A stretch of 64,000 bases of DNA, from assembly GCF_008180195.1 (NCBI RefSeq), contig NZ_VTAV01000004.1, forward strand, positions 62,001-126,000, given 5' to 3'. Position numbers and translations under genes: made by a program. Source of the DNA: Sphingobacterium phlebotomi. GTDB lineage: Bacteria; Bacteroidota; Bacteroidia; Sphingobacteriales; Sphingobacteriaceae. The notes beneath the pieces were generated by a model. That model was not told the DNA's origin, did not search any database, and saw nothing but the letters and a program-made list of their open reading frames with translations. How positions within the stretch are numbered: position 1 is the first letter of the stretch; the number at the start of each line of letters is the position of its first letter. Positions 35,946-45,608 of the stretch are shown here, piece by piece.

Positions 35946-37070
35946 TTATCGACTCTCACTCAATAGATGGTTGAACAAGACAGACCAATCTTCTGCTATT
36001 GGCTCGGCAACAACCGTTACCGGAACAGGTTGAAAGGCCTGTGTTTCTCCTTCGATAAGCTCTTTCATCAATTTTGCTAATTCCTCCGGTTTATCCGCAT
36101 CAAAAAAGGCTGTACGTTTACTACCTCCTGCGGTTTCATGAGTATATGGTAGATCAGCCAATAGCATATATTTATCATAAGCTGTAAATTCCGAAATAGG
36201 CAACCCCCAAGATTCCGCTTTAGAGGGAAAAATAAGGCAGTCACATCTTCTATAATAGTTTTGCAATACCTCTTTTTGAAGGAATCCGATAAATTGGAGC
36301 GATTTCAGCTTACCCCAATTTCTATACAGCCATTTGGTGTATGCATTTTCTTCTCCATCAATCGTGATATACACACAAAAATCCGTCATGGCGCACTGGT
36401 TCTCCAAGATGTCAACAGCCCGACAGACGATCTCGAAATTCTTATGATTATTGGGAGAAGCCGCATAAATGAACGTTTTTAACTTTTCCTGCACAGTAGG
36501 CACAGCTTCTCGGGTAGACTCTGCTCTTACGCTCGTTGGTGGAGCAACAATAATTCTATTCGGTTCTATATTAAACATCTGATGCATTGCCTTTCTAAAC
36601 CATTCTTGCTGCGCAATTACATAGTCATTTCGATGGATATTCGGACGGTAGATGTATTTTGTTAACATCGCCAGGATAGCCATCGTAGGAGCAAAAAATA
36701 CATCGTGTAGTTTCCAACGATAGCCAAAAAGCGCATTATGGCAATACACGACTCTATGTCTGGCTTTTACCGATGGCGATGTATCATGCAATGAAAACCA
36801 TAGATAAATGTCCCCTATATCTTTGGACACCTTTTTCAGCGTAACATATTCATACCACAACCGGTTTACCCATCGCTTTTTGGGCCATTGGGTTTCGATA
36901 TATTCGATATGGGGATAATCTGCCAACCCTCTTTTAAACACTATAGCGATTACCCTATACCTGCCTTCTCTATCACCAACCCATTGCGAAAGAGCAGACA
37001 GGCAGTCCTTTAATATAGCCAAAGGACCTGCCTCCGTAATATTCACTGCCGAAATCACGATGGTCTTCAT
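35946..37070 (-). CDS. GT4-like glycosyltransferase
   Basis: The 374-residue protein starts MKTIVISAVNITEAGPLAILKDCL and has the GT-B C-terminal region FIYAASPNNHKNFEIVCRAVDIL with ESWGLPISEFTAYDKYMLLAD as the E-x7-E donor site. The N-terminal acceptor half diverges from the neighbouring GT4s, so it probably uses a different acceptor. It overlaps its upstream neighbour by 4 bp (ATGA-type), implying coupled translation. Confidence 0.88.
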   Translation of the reverse strand: MKTIVISAVNITEAGPLAILKDCLSALSQWVGDREGRYRVIAIVFKRGLADYPHIEYIETQWPKKRWVNRLWYEYVTLKKVSKDIGDIYLWFSLHDTSPSVKARHRVVYCHNALFGYRWKLHDVFFAPTMAILAMLTKYIYRPNIHRNDYVIAQQEWFRKAMHQMFNIEPNRIIVAPPTSVRAESTREAVPTVQEKLKTFIYAASPNNHKNFEIVCRAVDILENQCAMTDFCVYITIDGEENAYTKWLYRNWGKLKSLQFIGFLQKEVLQNYYRRCDCLIFPSKAESWGLPISEFTAYDKYMLLADLPYTHETAGGSKRTAFFDADKPEELAKLMKELIEGETQAFQPVPVTVVAEPIAEDWSVLFNHLLSESR

Positions 37071-38194
37071 CTCGTTAGTAGGTTAAAAAGGTTTAACCAT
37101 TGGCCCATCACTTTTTCTTCCGAAAAATTGACAGACATTTCTTTCGCCCTTGCTCCCATTAGACCACGTAATTCTTCGTTTTCGATAAGCTGTATTAATC
37201 GTTCTACCATCGTTGCGCGGTCGCCCTCTTCCACCAGAAAACCGTTGTACCCATCTATTATAATATCCCTAGGGCCACATTTACAGGCGTAAGCTACCAT
37301 AGGCAAACCACAAACCTGTGCTTCCAACAACGTCATGGGCAAGCCTTCGTAACGGGAAGGCATGATCAGCATTCCGCTCTTACAATACTCCTTTTCGACA
37401 TCCCGAACCGGCGGACACAAGCGCACGACGTCCTCCAGCCCTAGTTGGCGAATCTGCGACCAAAGTTGTTCTTTCAGTAGTCCATGACCGAAAATATCCA
37501 ATTTCCAATCGGGATGCCGTTCGTTCACCTTCTTCCATATCGCAATCAGTTCATCAAAACCTTTCTGATAGTCGTATCGCCCCACGGCAATAGCCCGTTT
37601 ATGACCAACATTTGCCTGCCTCACCGGAACAAAACTATTTGCGTTTGGAATAACGGCGATATTCGGAAGGTCTCCCCAATATCCCCGGTCCTCCTCCGTC
37701 AACACCACAAAACGTTCATAACGTTTCGCCAGTGCCACGTCCTGTTTACTTCGGATAACATCGGCAAGCTTCCATATCCCCCTCCGTCCGTATTGCAGTC
37801 GTTTATAACGGGAGAAATGGATTTCCAATACTTTCTTGCTTCCATCCTTTACCTTATGGAGAAAAGCGGTATCATGGTCAAACATTGAAACAACAATATC
37901 TGCCTTTAGCTCCATTAACAGCTTACTCAATCTTCTTTTATGCAGTGTTTGCTTACGCAGATAATGCCTTGTTTTTGCTAATAACCCCAATGATGCATTC
38001 ATCGTATAATTAATATCCAGGTCGTACAACCGAATGGTATCATCTAGCGGAAAATACGGAGACCTACCCTGTTGATCAGTCGTAACAATAGACACATCGT
38101 ACCCCTGCGCAACAAGATAGTTTGCCTTATTCGCCAAGACCCGTTCCATGCCGCCAGCGTTGTATATTCCCGTTATACAATAGAGTACTTTCAT
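37067..38194 (-). CDS. GT4 glycosyltransferase, first of a tandem pair
   Basis: The 375-residue protein begins MKVLYCITGIYNAGGMERVLANKANYLVAQGYDVSIVTTDQ and has AVGRYDYQKGFDELIAIW and the donor motif RYEGLPMTLLEAQVCGLPMVAY. It is clearly paralogous to the next gene upstream (38200-39327): same length, same start pattern and the same CGPRDII segment. The pair probably arose by tandem duplication and then took on different linkages. It overlaps the gene after it by 4 bp. Confidence 0.93.
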   Translation of the reverse strand: MKVLYCITGIYNAGGMERVLANKANYLVAQGYDVSIVTTDQQGRSPYFPLDDTIRLYDLDINYTMNASLGLLAKTRHYLRKQTLHKRRLSKLLMELKADIVVSMFDHDTAFLHKVKDGSKKVLEIHFSRYKRLQYGRRGIWKLADVIRSKQDVALAKRYERFVVLTEEDRGYWGDLPNIAVIPNANSFVPVRQANVGHKRAIAVGRYDYQKGFDELIAIWKKVNERHPDWKLDIFGHGLLKEQLWSQIRQLGLEDVVRLCPPVRDVEKEYCKSGMLIMPSRYEGLPMTLLEAQVCGLPMVAYACKCGPRDIIIDGYNGFLVEEGDRATMVERLIQLIENEELRGLMGARAKEMSVNFSEEKVMGQWLNLFNLLTR

Positions 38195-38199
38195 AACCG

Positions 38200-39327
38200 T
38201 TAATTTTTATTCGTTAATGCCATAAACAAGTCACGCCACTTTTTCATGATGGCTTCTTCCGAAAATTTTACGGAATGCTGTTTTGCCTTGCTACCCATTT
38301 CTTTGCGAAGCGCCTCATCCTTTGCTAATCGGATGATAGCATCTGCCAAAGCTTTCTCATCTCCGGTTCTGACCAAAAAACCATTTTCACCGTCCTCGAT
38401 AATATCACGGGGACCACACTTACAATCATAAGAAACCAACGGTACACCATAAGCCTGCGCTTCCAATAATACCATGCCCAAACCCTCATATCGGGAGGAG
38501 AGGATATACATCGACGACTGGAGATATTCTTCAAAAATATTCCGTTTGGATTCATTCAATACTACGACATCTGTCAATCCTAATTTATCAACCAAGTTTT
38601 GCAGATCTCTATTGTTGACACCTCCACCGAAAAGATGGAGCTTCCAGTCCGGACATTCTGGATATACATATGTCCAAGCCCTTATTAAACTTTCGAAATT
38701 CTTCTGATAACCGTATCTTCCAGCTGCAACGGCCATTTTATTATCCAGCGCGGCAGTTTCTTGCGGCTCTACGGTATTGGCATTGGGAATGACTATGATA
38801 TCGGAAAGCTTCCCCCAATCGGGCTTATCCTCTTCGGTCAGTACGACAAATTTGTCAAACTTGCGTAGCATACGCGCATCCAACCACGTATGAAGCTTAC
38901 CAAACCACCCTTTATCTTTTCTAGAATCTATCCATGTAAAGTGAGAAGAATGTGCCTCCAAAATCTTTTTACTCCCGTCTTTTATAAAAGGTAAAACAAA
39001 AAGTTCTCTCCCGAAAGTAGAGATCACGATATCTGGTTTGTATTCTTTTAAGAATTTACGTAGTCTCTTATAATGCCTCAGCATACGTTTCGGTACTTCG
39101 CACAATTTGCTCAAAATGGATTTATCGTCAAATCCTACATAATGAATACGCAGATCAATGAATCTGATCTTGTCCGACATAGCATAAAAATGCCCTTTAC
39201 CCAATTGATCGGTCGTCACGATGGTGATGTCGTGACCCGCCTCAGCGAGATAATTCGCCTTATTGGCAATAACCCGCGTCAACCCACCCGAGTACCAGGT
39301 ATTAAGAATACAATAAACGATCTTCAT
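38200..39327 (-). CDS. GT4 glycosyltransferase, second of a tandem pair
   Basis: The 375-residue protein opens MKIVYCILNTWYSGGLTRVIANKANYLAEAGHDITIVTTDQ and carries AAGRYGYQKNFESLIRAW and SSRYEGLGMVLLEAQAYGVPLVSY. It shares length and layout with the protein encoded at 37067-38194, five bases downstream. Its start overlaps the end of the Wzy-like gene by 26 bp, the longest overlap in the operon. Confidence 0.93.
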   Translation of the reverse strand: MKIVYCILNTWYSGGLTRVIANKANYLAEAGHDITIVTTDQLGKGHFYAMSDKIRFIDLRIHYVGFDDKSILSKLCEVPKRMLRHYKRLRKFLKEYKPDIVISTFGRELFVLPFIKDGSKKILEAHSSHFTWIDSRKDKGWFGKLHTWLDARMLRKFDKFVVLTEEDKPDWGKLSDIIVIPNANTVEPQETAALDNKMAVAAGRYGYQKNFESLIRAWTYVYPECPDWKLHLFGGGVNNRDLQNLVDKLGLTDVVVLNESKRNIFEEYLQSSMYILSSRYEGLGMVLLEAQAYGVPLVSYDCKCGPRDIIEDGENGFLVRTGDEKALADAIIRLAKDEALRKEMGSKAKQHSVKFSEEAIMKKWRDLFMALTNKN

Positions 39328-40582
39328 GTTGTGTTAAAGGTTTTTTAATTGTTTCTTCGATAAACTCATCCAGGCAAAAGAAAAGCGCGTAAATAAAAAA
39401 GATATCCGTTGCTACTTTAATCCAAAACAGAAACGTCATCGCGATAAGCACCAAAAACATGGTAGCATATGTTGGCGATTGACGCATAAAAAAATATCCG
39501 TTGTATATAAAAAATAAGGCGAAGATGGAAAATCCGGTGAGTCCTGAATACAAAATAAATCGACAATAGCCGATATCTGTCCCGTAAATAAAACTACCAA
39601 AAAGACCTGAACCGATAATCCATGTTTTGGTGTCCTCTGGCCATATCCACATTTCATTGTTCAGTTTATCAGTAGAAGCGGTTTTCCATTCCCCTTTCTC
39701 CACCAGATTGAAAAAACCCTCGAAGGCAAAGCGCATATGCCCATAAAAGTCATCGTTGATATAGTATAAATAAGTTGATATGGCGATGGCTATCAACAAA
39801 GTAATACCAAACCAGATCCCTAAGTGTATGGCACTGAAACGGATTTCCAGACGAAATAGCCCAGAGAAAATGATAAAGTACAATATGGCTGCTGATAAAC
39901 CAATAACGGTTGTTCTGGAGATCATATTTCCGATGACGGCAACGGTAAAAAATGCCACTAGCAACAGCACAATACGAACGCTATGCCGGCGCACCTGCTG
40001 ATCGTGGCATATTAAGGCTATAATCAGCACCAAGACCACGGCAAAACGCACGCCGGCCGAGTCTAGTGCCGCCCCTATACCATACAGCCTGTTTTTTTCT
40101 TCATAAAATTCCTGTCCCTGACTAACATAACTGTCGACAAGCAGCTGAAAGCTTTCGATATTATCAATCAACAATGCCAATACACACTGAACAAAACAGA
40201 CGGCCGCCAGATACAGGACTAATATCTGAAAAGTGTTTGTGCTGTGCACTTGTTTTATTAACATGCACACCGCGTAAGCGCCTGCAAGCCAAGCAAAAAA
40301 ACTACCGATATAGGTTACGTAGGAATAATCCGATGTATTATTCACGTCGGTAGCGATATAGCAAGCCAATGAAAAAAACACCGCAAAACCAATCGCACCC
40401 AATAATCCTCTCGATAACACAACCCCTCTTTCTTGTATACTGTTGTATCCAAAAAGTATACCTCCAGCAAGCCCCAACACCATCTTCGTATTGATAGAAG
40501 CCGGTAAAAACGTAAAACCAATAGGAAACAGGTAAAAACTGACCACTATCCCAACTACAAAATATAATATTATTCGCACCAT
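39302..40582 (-). CDS. Wzy-like O-antigen/EPS polymerase, integral membrane
   Basis: The 426-residue protein is almost entirely hydrophobic, with about eleven to twelve membrane segments (IILYFVVGIVVSFYLFPIGF at the start, AVVLVLIIALICHD and IVLLLVAFFTVAVIGN in the middle). One large polar loop between segments (about 270-330, GFFNLVEKGEWKTASTDKLNNEMWIWPEDTKT) is typical of Wzy/O-antigen ligase proteins, where it faces the periplasm. It should join lipid-linked repeats; sequence alone does not separate polymerase from ligase. Its context among glycosyltransferases favours polymerase. Confidence 0.75.
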   Translation of the reverse strand: MVRIILYFVVGIVVSFYLFPIGFTFLPASINTKMVLGLAGGILFGYNSIQERGVVLSRGLLGAIGFAVFFSLACYIATDVNNTSDYSYVTYIGSFFAWLAGAYAVCMLIKQVHSTNTFQILVLYLAAVCFVQCVLALLIDNIESFQLLVDSYVSQGQEFYEEKNRLYGIGAALDSAGVRFAVVLVLIIALICHDQQVRRHSVRIVLLLVAFFTVAVIGNMISRTTVIGLSAAILYFIIFSGLFRLEIRFSAIHLGIWFGITLLIAIAISTYLYYINDDFYGHMRFAFEGFFNLVEKGEWKTASTDKLNNEMWIWPEDTKTWIIGSGLFGSFIYGTDIGYCRFILYSGLTGFSIFALFFIYNGYFFMRQSPTYATMFLVLIAMTFLFWIKVATDIFFIYALFFCLDEFIEETIKKPLTQHEDRLLYS

Positions 40583-40591
40583 ACCCTCTTA

Positions 40592-41590
40592 TTATTTATA
40601 AAGCACTCCATACACCATGCGTATAATCAAATAGTAGTGGAGTTTAATCATCCAAAACTGTTTCCTCCATGCTCCCCATTGTATCAGGCGGATCCGTAAC
40701 GACTGTACATTGTTGCGCCAAGCGTACTTATTGACTTCAGGAAACCAAGTACACCATTTCTGATACCGATTATTTTGATTCGAAATCAATAGCGGTAACT
40801 TGATGTTCAGTTTCAACAAGCCAAGTTTCTCCCCAACATATTCTGCATGTACACCTGTTAAAAAGAAGCGTTCTACTTCTTTTATATTCTCCGTGACCTC
40901 TTGTATATGTTTATCTGAATAGACTTTCGTCAATGACGCCGGATTCAATTGGCCATAGTGATATAAAGCAAGAGGTAGATAACTTACGCGCTCTGCTAAG
41001 GAAAAAAGTTTGAACATCACCATCATATCCTCGCCCATGTTCATCTTCGGTATAAAGCGAATCCTGTTCTTTTCGTACAGAGAACGTTTCACCAGAAAAA
41101 GCCACAGATTCCAGCGCATCCTACCGTTCAACATCTGCGTAATTGCTCCATGAGGCGTAGAGAAATAAGGTTGCCGCATTAAACGTTCCTTTTTGGCAAA
41201 AGCCAGATACCAGTCAAATCCGATAATGTCTGCTCCGGTACGTTCAGCTTCGTGTATGGCTAGTTCAATAGCATTCTCGTCCAGCCGGTCGTCCGCATCT
41301 ACGTAGTAAATATAGTCGCCGCCGGCATGCTCCAAGCCACTATTCCGTGCGGCCGCCACACCTTGATTCGCTTCGTGATTAATCACTTTTATGACAAGGT
41401 TATCCCTATGACCCATCGCTTTCTCAAAATCTTCGATAACGTGCAAACTAGCATCCTGACTACAATCGTTAACGAATATCAACTCTAAATAATCATACGA
41501 CTGCTTTTCCAACGCTGCCAAGCAGGTATGAAGCGTATCTGCAGCATTATAAACAGGGATAATTATTGAAACGTAGCTATCTTTTACCAT
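40592..41590 (-). CDS. GT2 family glycosyltransferase
   Basis: The 332-residue protein starts VSIIIPVYNAADTLHTCLAALEKQSYDYLELIFVNDCSQD and contains GVAAARNSGLEHAGGDYIYYVDADDRLDENAIELA: a GT-A fold with the D-x-D metal site and the N-terminal nucleotide-binding Asp. It ends with a basic segment that may dock at the membrane. It is an inverting transferase; donor unknown. It overlaps the PP-loop gene by 7 bp and is followed by the wzy-like gene. Confidence 0.93.
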   Translation of the reverse strand: MVKDSYVSIIIPVYNAADTLHTCLAALEKQSYDYLELIFVNDCSQDASLHVIEDFEKAMGHRDNLVIKVINHEANQGVAAARNSGLEHAGGDYIYYVDADDRLDENAIELAIHEAERTGADIIGFDWYLAFAKKERLMRQPYFSTPHGAITQMLNGRMRWNLWLFLVKRSLYEKNRIRFIPKMNMGEDMMVMFKLFSLAERVSYLPLALYHYGQLNPASLTKVYSDKHIQEVTENIKEVERFFLTGVHAEYVGEKLGLLKLNIKLPLLISNQNNRYQKWCTWFPEVNKYAWRNNVQSLRIRLIQWGAWRKQFWMIKLHYYLIIRMVYGVLYK

Positions 41591-42777
41591 CTTCCCCGCC
41601 CCTTTACTATTCTTTTTAACTTGCTAAAGCCCCTTTTCACGAAATTATCCAGTTTGTAAAGCTTCGTCTTATATAAAATCATACTATTCTTCGGGAAAGA
41701 AAAATTATTTTCTTTAGCTAGTAAAACTATTTCCTTCATTAATACGTCATCACTGGTTAGCACCTTTATGAAATAAGCATTTCTATATTTTTTGTAAATA
41801 TCGAGATCAAAAATATCTGCATAATGGTGAAGCTTACCAGCGACCTCCAACGTCGCTAACGTCCGTAAGCATTTCCAACAAGAGGAACAATTGATAATTC
41901 CTATATGATTATCCGAATTGATACAGACATCCAACGAGATATATGATTCCGGAACTGCCGTTACCCGAGTCGTTTTGTCTGCTCTGGTATATTCACTACC
42001 GACCGACCTCGCTTCCAAATTGCTAGTGGATAGCATGGGCAATATAATGACATCTGCGTAAGCCATATCTTTTGACGGGCCAATAAAAACGTCCAAAAAA
42101 CTGTAAGTAGACGCATATAAGTATTTTCCAATTCCCTTTTGAAGCAATAACGCGACGGAGGTATTTCTTAATGTATGTGTAGGTTGAAACCACGTCACAT
42201 GACTATAAAAAGAATCTAAATTAGAATCTACCTTCAAAAAAGGAAGGCCTAAATCTCCAGCAATAGAACGCAGTCTACTATATCGTTTATCAAACAATTC
42301 TCCAGCTCCGTTTCCATGAGAACCTACATTGTTAAACAAAAGGTGGGTAATCTTATAGCTCTCCGGAACTTTCGAATCAACATAATGATCTGCAAGGACA
42401 CAATAAGAGTCTACTCCACCGGAGAAGCCAGTCAAAACACCTTTTGCTGTTGTGTACACCTCATCGACCAAAACGTCCACATAAACATTTATCTTTTTCA
42501 AATAAGGGAACATACTGCATAAAACAGACTGCAGCGGCCCCATTATACTATAAAATAACTTGTCGGAAACTTTGCCCTTGATATAGATGTCCTCTCCTCT
42601 CTCCATAGCCGGTACCAAAAGGGCAACTAAAGCAGCATCGCTTCGTTTGGAGACCATATCCAGATACATTTTATCCAGACTATACCATAACGGCTGAAAG
42701 TTACCTGCAATTTCTACATCCACCTGATAGAGCAACTGATTCCCTCGTTCAAATAATTTTGGCACACTTATTTTCAT
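41584..42777 (-). CDS. PP-loop ATPase of unknown role in the polysaccharide operon
   Basis: From the ATG at 42777 (MKISVPKLFERGNQLLY, one base after the previous stop) the protein has 397 residues. Its core is a PP-loop pyrophosphatase-type site, TGFSGGVDSYCVLADHY with SGGVDS at about 119-124, as in QueC, NAD synthetase and asparagine synthetase. Later it has CSSCWKCLRTLATLE, with Cys at about 297, 300 and 303, a possible metal-binding cluster. Such enzymes adenylate a carbonyl or carboxyl group so it can receive nitrogen or sulphur. It is not a recognisable WbpG/PseG-type amidotransferase. A sugar or acid modification step is inferred only from the operon. Confidence 0.75.
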   Translation of the reverse strand: MKISVPKLFERGNQLLYQVDVEIAGNFQPLWYSLDKMYLDMVSKRSDAALVALLVPAMERGEDIYIKGKVSDKLFYSIMGPLQSVLCSMFPYLKKINVYVDVLVDEVYTTAKGVLTGFSGGVDSYCVLADHYVDSKVPESYKITHLLFNNVGSHGNGAGELFDKRYSRLRSIAGDLGLPFLKVDSNLDSFYSHVTWFQPTHTLRNTSVALLLQKGIGKYLYASTYSFLDVFIGPSKDMAYADVIILPMLSTSNLEARSVGSEYTRADKTTRVTAVPESYISLDVCINSDNHIGIINCSSCWKCLRTLATLEVAGKLHHYADIFDLDIYKKYRNAYFIKVLTSDDVLMKEIVLLAKENNFSFPKNSMILYKTKLYKLDNFVKRGFSKLKRIVKGRGRW

Positions 42778-42778
42778 C

Positions 42779-43891
42779 TTATATCCTCTCCTTATATGTA
42801 AATCGCGACATCCGCCCACCTGTCAACAGAGCTAATAGCTTAGGGCTGATGACTTTAATCAAATAATACAATCCTATACACACGAGCACACACAGGCATG
42901 GTACCATAAAGTACCCGATAAGCTTGCCCCAACCAAAATCGTAAATCGGTAATCTAGTCCACGCTCCTTTTAACCAGTTGATAATATAAACTTCGTGTGC
43001 GACGTAGATAAAGAAAGAGGTTGGCGCAAGCTTTGCCAACGTAGTGCGCAAACGTTCGTTATTGTTTAGGTAATCAAACAAGTTAATCACACCGACAACG
43101 CCGACCAAAATAAAAGCCCGAACGATATATTCGTGGTATGTTTTCCCATTCATCAAGGTGGAAATAAGCAATAGCACAAGAGCCAACACCATGCTTATGT
43201 TTTTGAAAGGCGCCATAATAAGCAATAAGTTTTGTTTATACATCGCAAAATAAGCCCCTGCTCCAAAAAATAGGATCGCCGTTGAACTGAAACCTGTCAC
43301 TCCAGTGTTGTGCACCCCAAGATAAAATACTACAGACAGGATTAATCCATAATGTTTAAGATATTTAAATCCATAGTAAAATAAGGGAGCAACCAGTGTC
43401 ATGCAGATGAGATCACGCATATACCAAAGCGGAAAATTAATCGGCATACCCCATAACAGCTGATACCAAGAATTATCGCGGATGGTCGCATATTCCGCTT
43501 CGCTATTGATTACACTTAGTCCGAATTTTAAGAATATATAATGCTTCGCAAATATGACGCCGACCAAAATCAAGTTCCAAAGCACATAGGGTATCAACAG
43601 GGTTCGGATTTTCTTTTTTAACTGTCCGACATACACTGAACTATTCCACTCCACTAGTTTCTTGAACAAATAATAACCTGAAATCAAAAAATAGCAACGA
43701 ACCGAAAGTCGAGCCAAATTGTGGGAAATCATTTCTGAAATGAGCGTATAAATGTCCTCGCTGTTCCAAGACAAGGTTACGGTAGGCGTATCAAATGAAA
43801 CCATATGCGCAATTACCACCAGATAAATCAGTGGGAAGCGCATTGATTCAATGACGCCCGATAGTCTTTTCTCGGCTTGCAAATACTCCAT
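42779..43891 (-). CDS. AT3-type membrane acyltransferase
   Basis: The 370-residue protein has about ten membrane helices and the acyltransferase-3 opening IESMRFPLIYLVVIAHM, where R and H are the conserved pair. RCYFLISGYYLFKKL, LWYMRDLICMTLVAPLFYYG (the R-D-L motif) and FFIYVAHEVYIINWL also fit. It likely O-acetylates or succinylates the polysaccharide or its lipid-linked repeat in the inner membrane. Its ATG shares one base with the stop of the preceding GT14 gene. Confidence 0.9.
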   Translation of the reverse strand: MEYLQAEKRLSGVIESMRFPLIYLVVIAHMVSFDTPTVTLSWNSEDIYTLISEMISHNLARLSVRCYFLISGYYLFKKLVEWNSSVYVGQLKKKIRTLLIPYVLWNLILVGVIFAKHYIFLKFGLSVINSEAEYATIRDNSWYQLLWGMPINFPLWYMRDLICMTLVAPLFYYGFKYLKHYGLILSVVFYLGVHNTGVTGFSSTAILFFGAGAYFAMYKQNLLLIMAPFKNISMVLALVLLLISTLMNGKTYHEYIVRAFILVGVVGVINLFDYLNNNERLRTTLAKLAPTSFFIYVAHEVYIINWLKGAWTRLPIYDFGWGKLIGYFMVPCLCVLVCIGLYYLIKVISPKLLALLTGGRMSRFTYKERI

Positions 43892-44754
43892 CAGTTCACG
43901 TGTTTAAATATGTTTGCTACCAGACCTAAATGTTTGCTACTGAATTTTCGGGCAAATAGCGCATCCGATTCTATCAATTGGTCGTGGTCCTTTTCTTTCC
44001 AATCGGTCAATTGCCCATTAGCCCAACCTATCTTTCGCATGCAACCAGCTCCCTCGTCATGTGGATTATAAAGACGAGATTGAAACGGCGAATGCCAGCA
44101 AAGCGTCTGTTTATAAATTTCATCGCTGCAAAATGTGTGATGATATGTTTTCATGACTTCCTGTTTCTTCGCTAAAAGGTATTTCACAAATTCGTGGGTT
44201 ACACTTACCCACTGTGTTCCTTTTTTAAAAACCAAACCTTTATTCCGTTTGTACCTCATTACGTACTGCGCACGGATAAACAAAAAGCGCAATGCTTTTT
44301 TAAATAAACTAATCCCTTCTCCGGTGAACTTAAAGTCTCTTGGGAAGAGGTGATATTTATGAGTTTTCCGTTCTACCTCTTTCGCGTAATCGTACTGCGA
44401 AAAACCGATAAATTCCTTTCCTTGATGCGTATTAAAAAAACGATGTATTTCATCCTGTCCTTTTAAGGGCATATCTACACCAGACAGCAGATGATAATAA
44501 TCGTAGCTTTCCTCTTTTACCGCCTCCGCAAATAATACATATTCGGCTTCCACGATCGATAAGTCTCCCCACCGCACATCAATACGTTCTTTGGTGAAAA
44601 ACAACCTTGCTTTTTCAACCTTGAGCGTGGGTATGTCCACGGCCTTATTGTCAAAATGAATGAAAATATCATTACGCACGTCGTCCAATGCCTTGACGAG
44701 ATAGGTCAAAATCGTAAATTCGTTATGAGCAATAATGAGGTATGCGTGTTTCAT
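43891..44754 (-). CDS. GT14-like (core-2/I-branching type) glycosyltransferase, copy 1
   Basis: The 287-residue protein starts MKHAYLIIAHNEFTILTYLVKALDDVRNDIFIHFDNK and has the GT14 hallmarks RVDVRWG-like IDVRWGDLSIVEAE, HLLSGVDMPLKGQDEI, KGTQWVSVTHEFVKYLL and FCSDEIYKQTL (catalytic Glu). It would be an inverting, metal-independent N-acetylhexosaminyl- or xylosyl-type transferase. It is paralogous to the next gene (44751-45608) and they overlap by 4 bp. Confidence 0.9.
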   Translation of the reverse strand: MKHAYLIIAHNEFTILTYLVKALDDVRNDIFIHFDNKAVDIPTLKVEKARLFFTKERIDVRWGDLSIVEAEYVLFAEAVKEESYDYYHLLSGVDMPLKGQDEIHRFFNTHQGKEFIGFSQYDYAKEVERKTHKYHLFPRDFKFTGEGISLFKKALRFLFIRAQYVMRYKRNKGLVFKKGTQWVSVTHEFVKYLLAKKQEVMKTYHHTFCSDEIYKQTLCWHSPFQSRLYNPHDEGAGCMRKIGWANGQLTDWKEKDHDQLIESDALFARKFSSKHLGLVANIFKHVN

Positions 44755-45608
44755 CCTTTCATGCTGTTAAGTTCTACTATCTTATTAACCAATTCCATAT
44801 CAACTGCGCTAAATTTCCGGGCAAATAAACAGCCTGACTGAGCCAATTCTTCATACTCCGCCATCCGGTACACCTTGGCATTGGCACTGCCTATCGCATG
44901 CTTTAGTAAATAATCGTTATACTCTATTCTAAAATCTAATCCAGATGTGGATAACTCGGTAGGAACAAAAAATTCATCTCCACATAAGGTATATTTATAT
45001 CTTTTTAAAACTTGTTTGTGGATAGACAGCAAATAAGCAACAGCATCGGGCGTTAAGCTCACCCAATTCGAACCATATTGGTAATCCGACCGGCTGTATC
45101 GGCGAATATGGAGGTGTTGCTGAATACTTTGCGCTAATCGCCAACCAATTTGTGCTATCCGGCTAATGAATTTATTAGTGTGTGCAAAATAGGGCATAAA
45201 CAAATTGTATCTATTCATCTTCAAGTCCGACTGGAAGCTACTTGCTGCCATTTTCGGTATAAGCTGCTTACCTTTTTTGGGACGGAAGAAATCATGGATA
45301 TAATCTTGACTAAATAGCGGTAAATGTACGCCGGATACGACGTGAAAATAGGCGTATTCCGGGAAGCATCGATGGGCTTCCGTAAAGAGTGCATATTCTG
45401 CTTTTATTTGTGACACATGACCCCAGCGTACATCCACCCTATCTTGTATAATATGCAACTGAGCATATATACATGTTAATACAGGAATATTTTTCAATTT
45501 CTTATCGAAATGGATATAAATATCGTTTCGCACATCATCCAAAGCGTATAGCAGTTGTTGAAGTACTTCGAACTCATTATGGACTATGATTAGGTAGGCA
45601 TGCTTCAT
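44751..45608 (-). CDS. GT14-like glycosyltransferase, copy 2
   Basis: The 285-residue protein opens MKHAYLIIVHNEFEVLQQLLYALDDVRNDIYIHFDKK, nearly the same as copy 1 downstream, and has RVDVRWGHVSQIKAEYALF, HVVSGVHLPLFSQDYI, YGSNWVSLTPDAVAYLL and LCGDEFFVPTEL. The two are a tandem duplication that has diverged in the middle third, which in this family contacts the acceptor. It overlaps the GT8 gene by 4 bp. Confidence 0.9.
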   Translation of the reverse strand: MKHAYLIIVHNEFEVLQQLLYALDDVRNDIYIHFDKKLKNIPVLTCIYAQLHIIQDRVDVRWGHVSQIKAEYALFTEAHRCFPEYAYFHVVSGVHLPLFSQDYIHDFFRPKKGKQLIPKMAASSFQSDLKMNRYNLFMPYFAHTNKFISRIAQIGWRLAQSIQQHLHIRRYSRSDYQYGSNWVSLTPDAVAYLLSIHKQVLKRYKYTLCGDEFFVPTELSTSGLDFRIEYNDYLLKHAIGSANAKVYRMAEYEELAQSGCLFARKFSAVDMELVNKIVELNSMKG

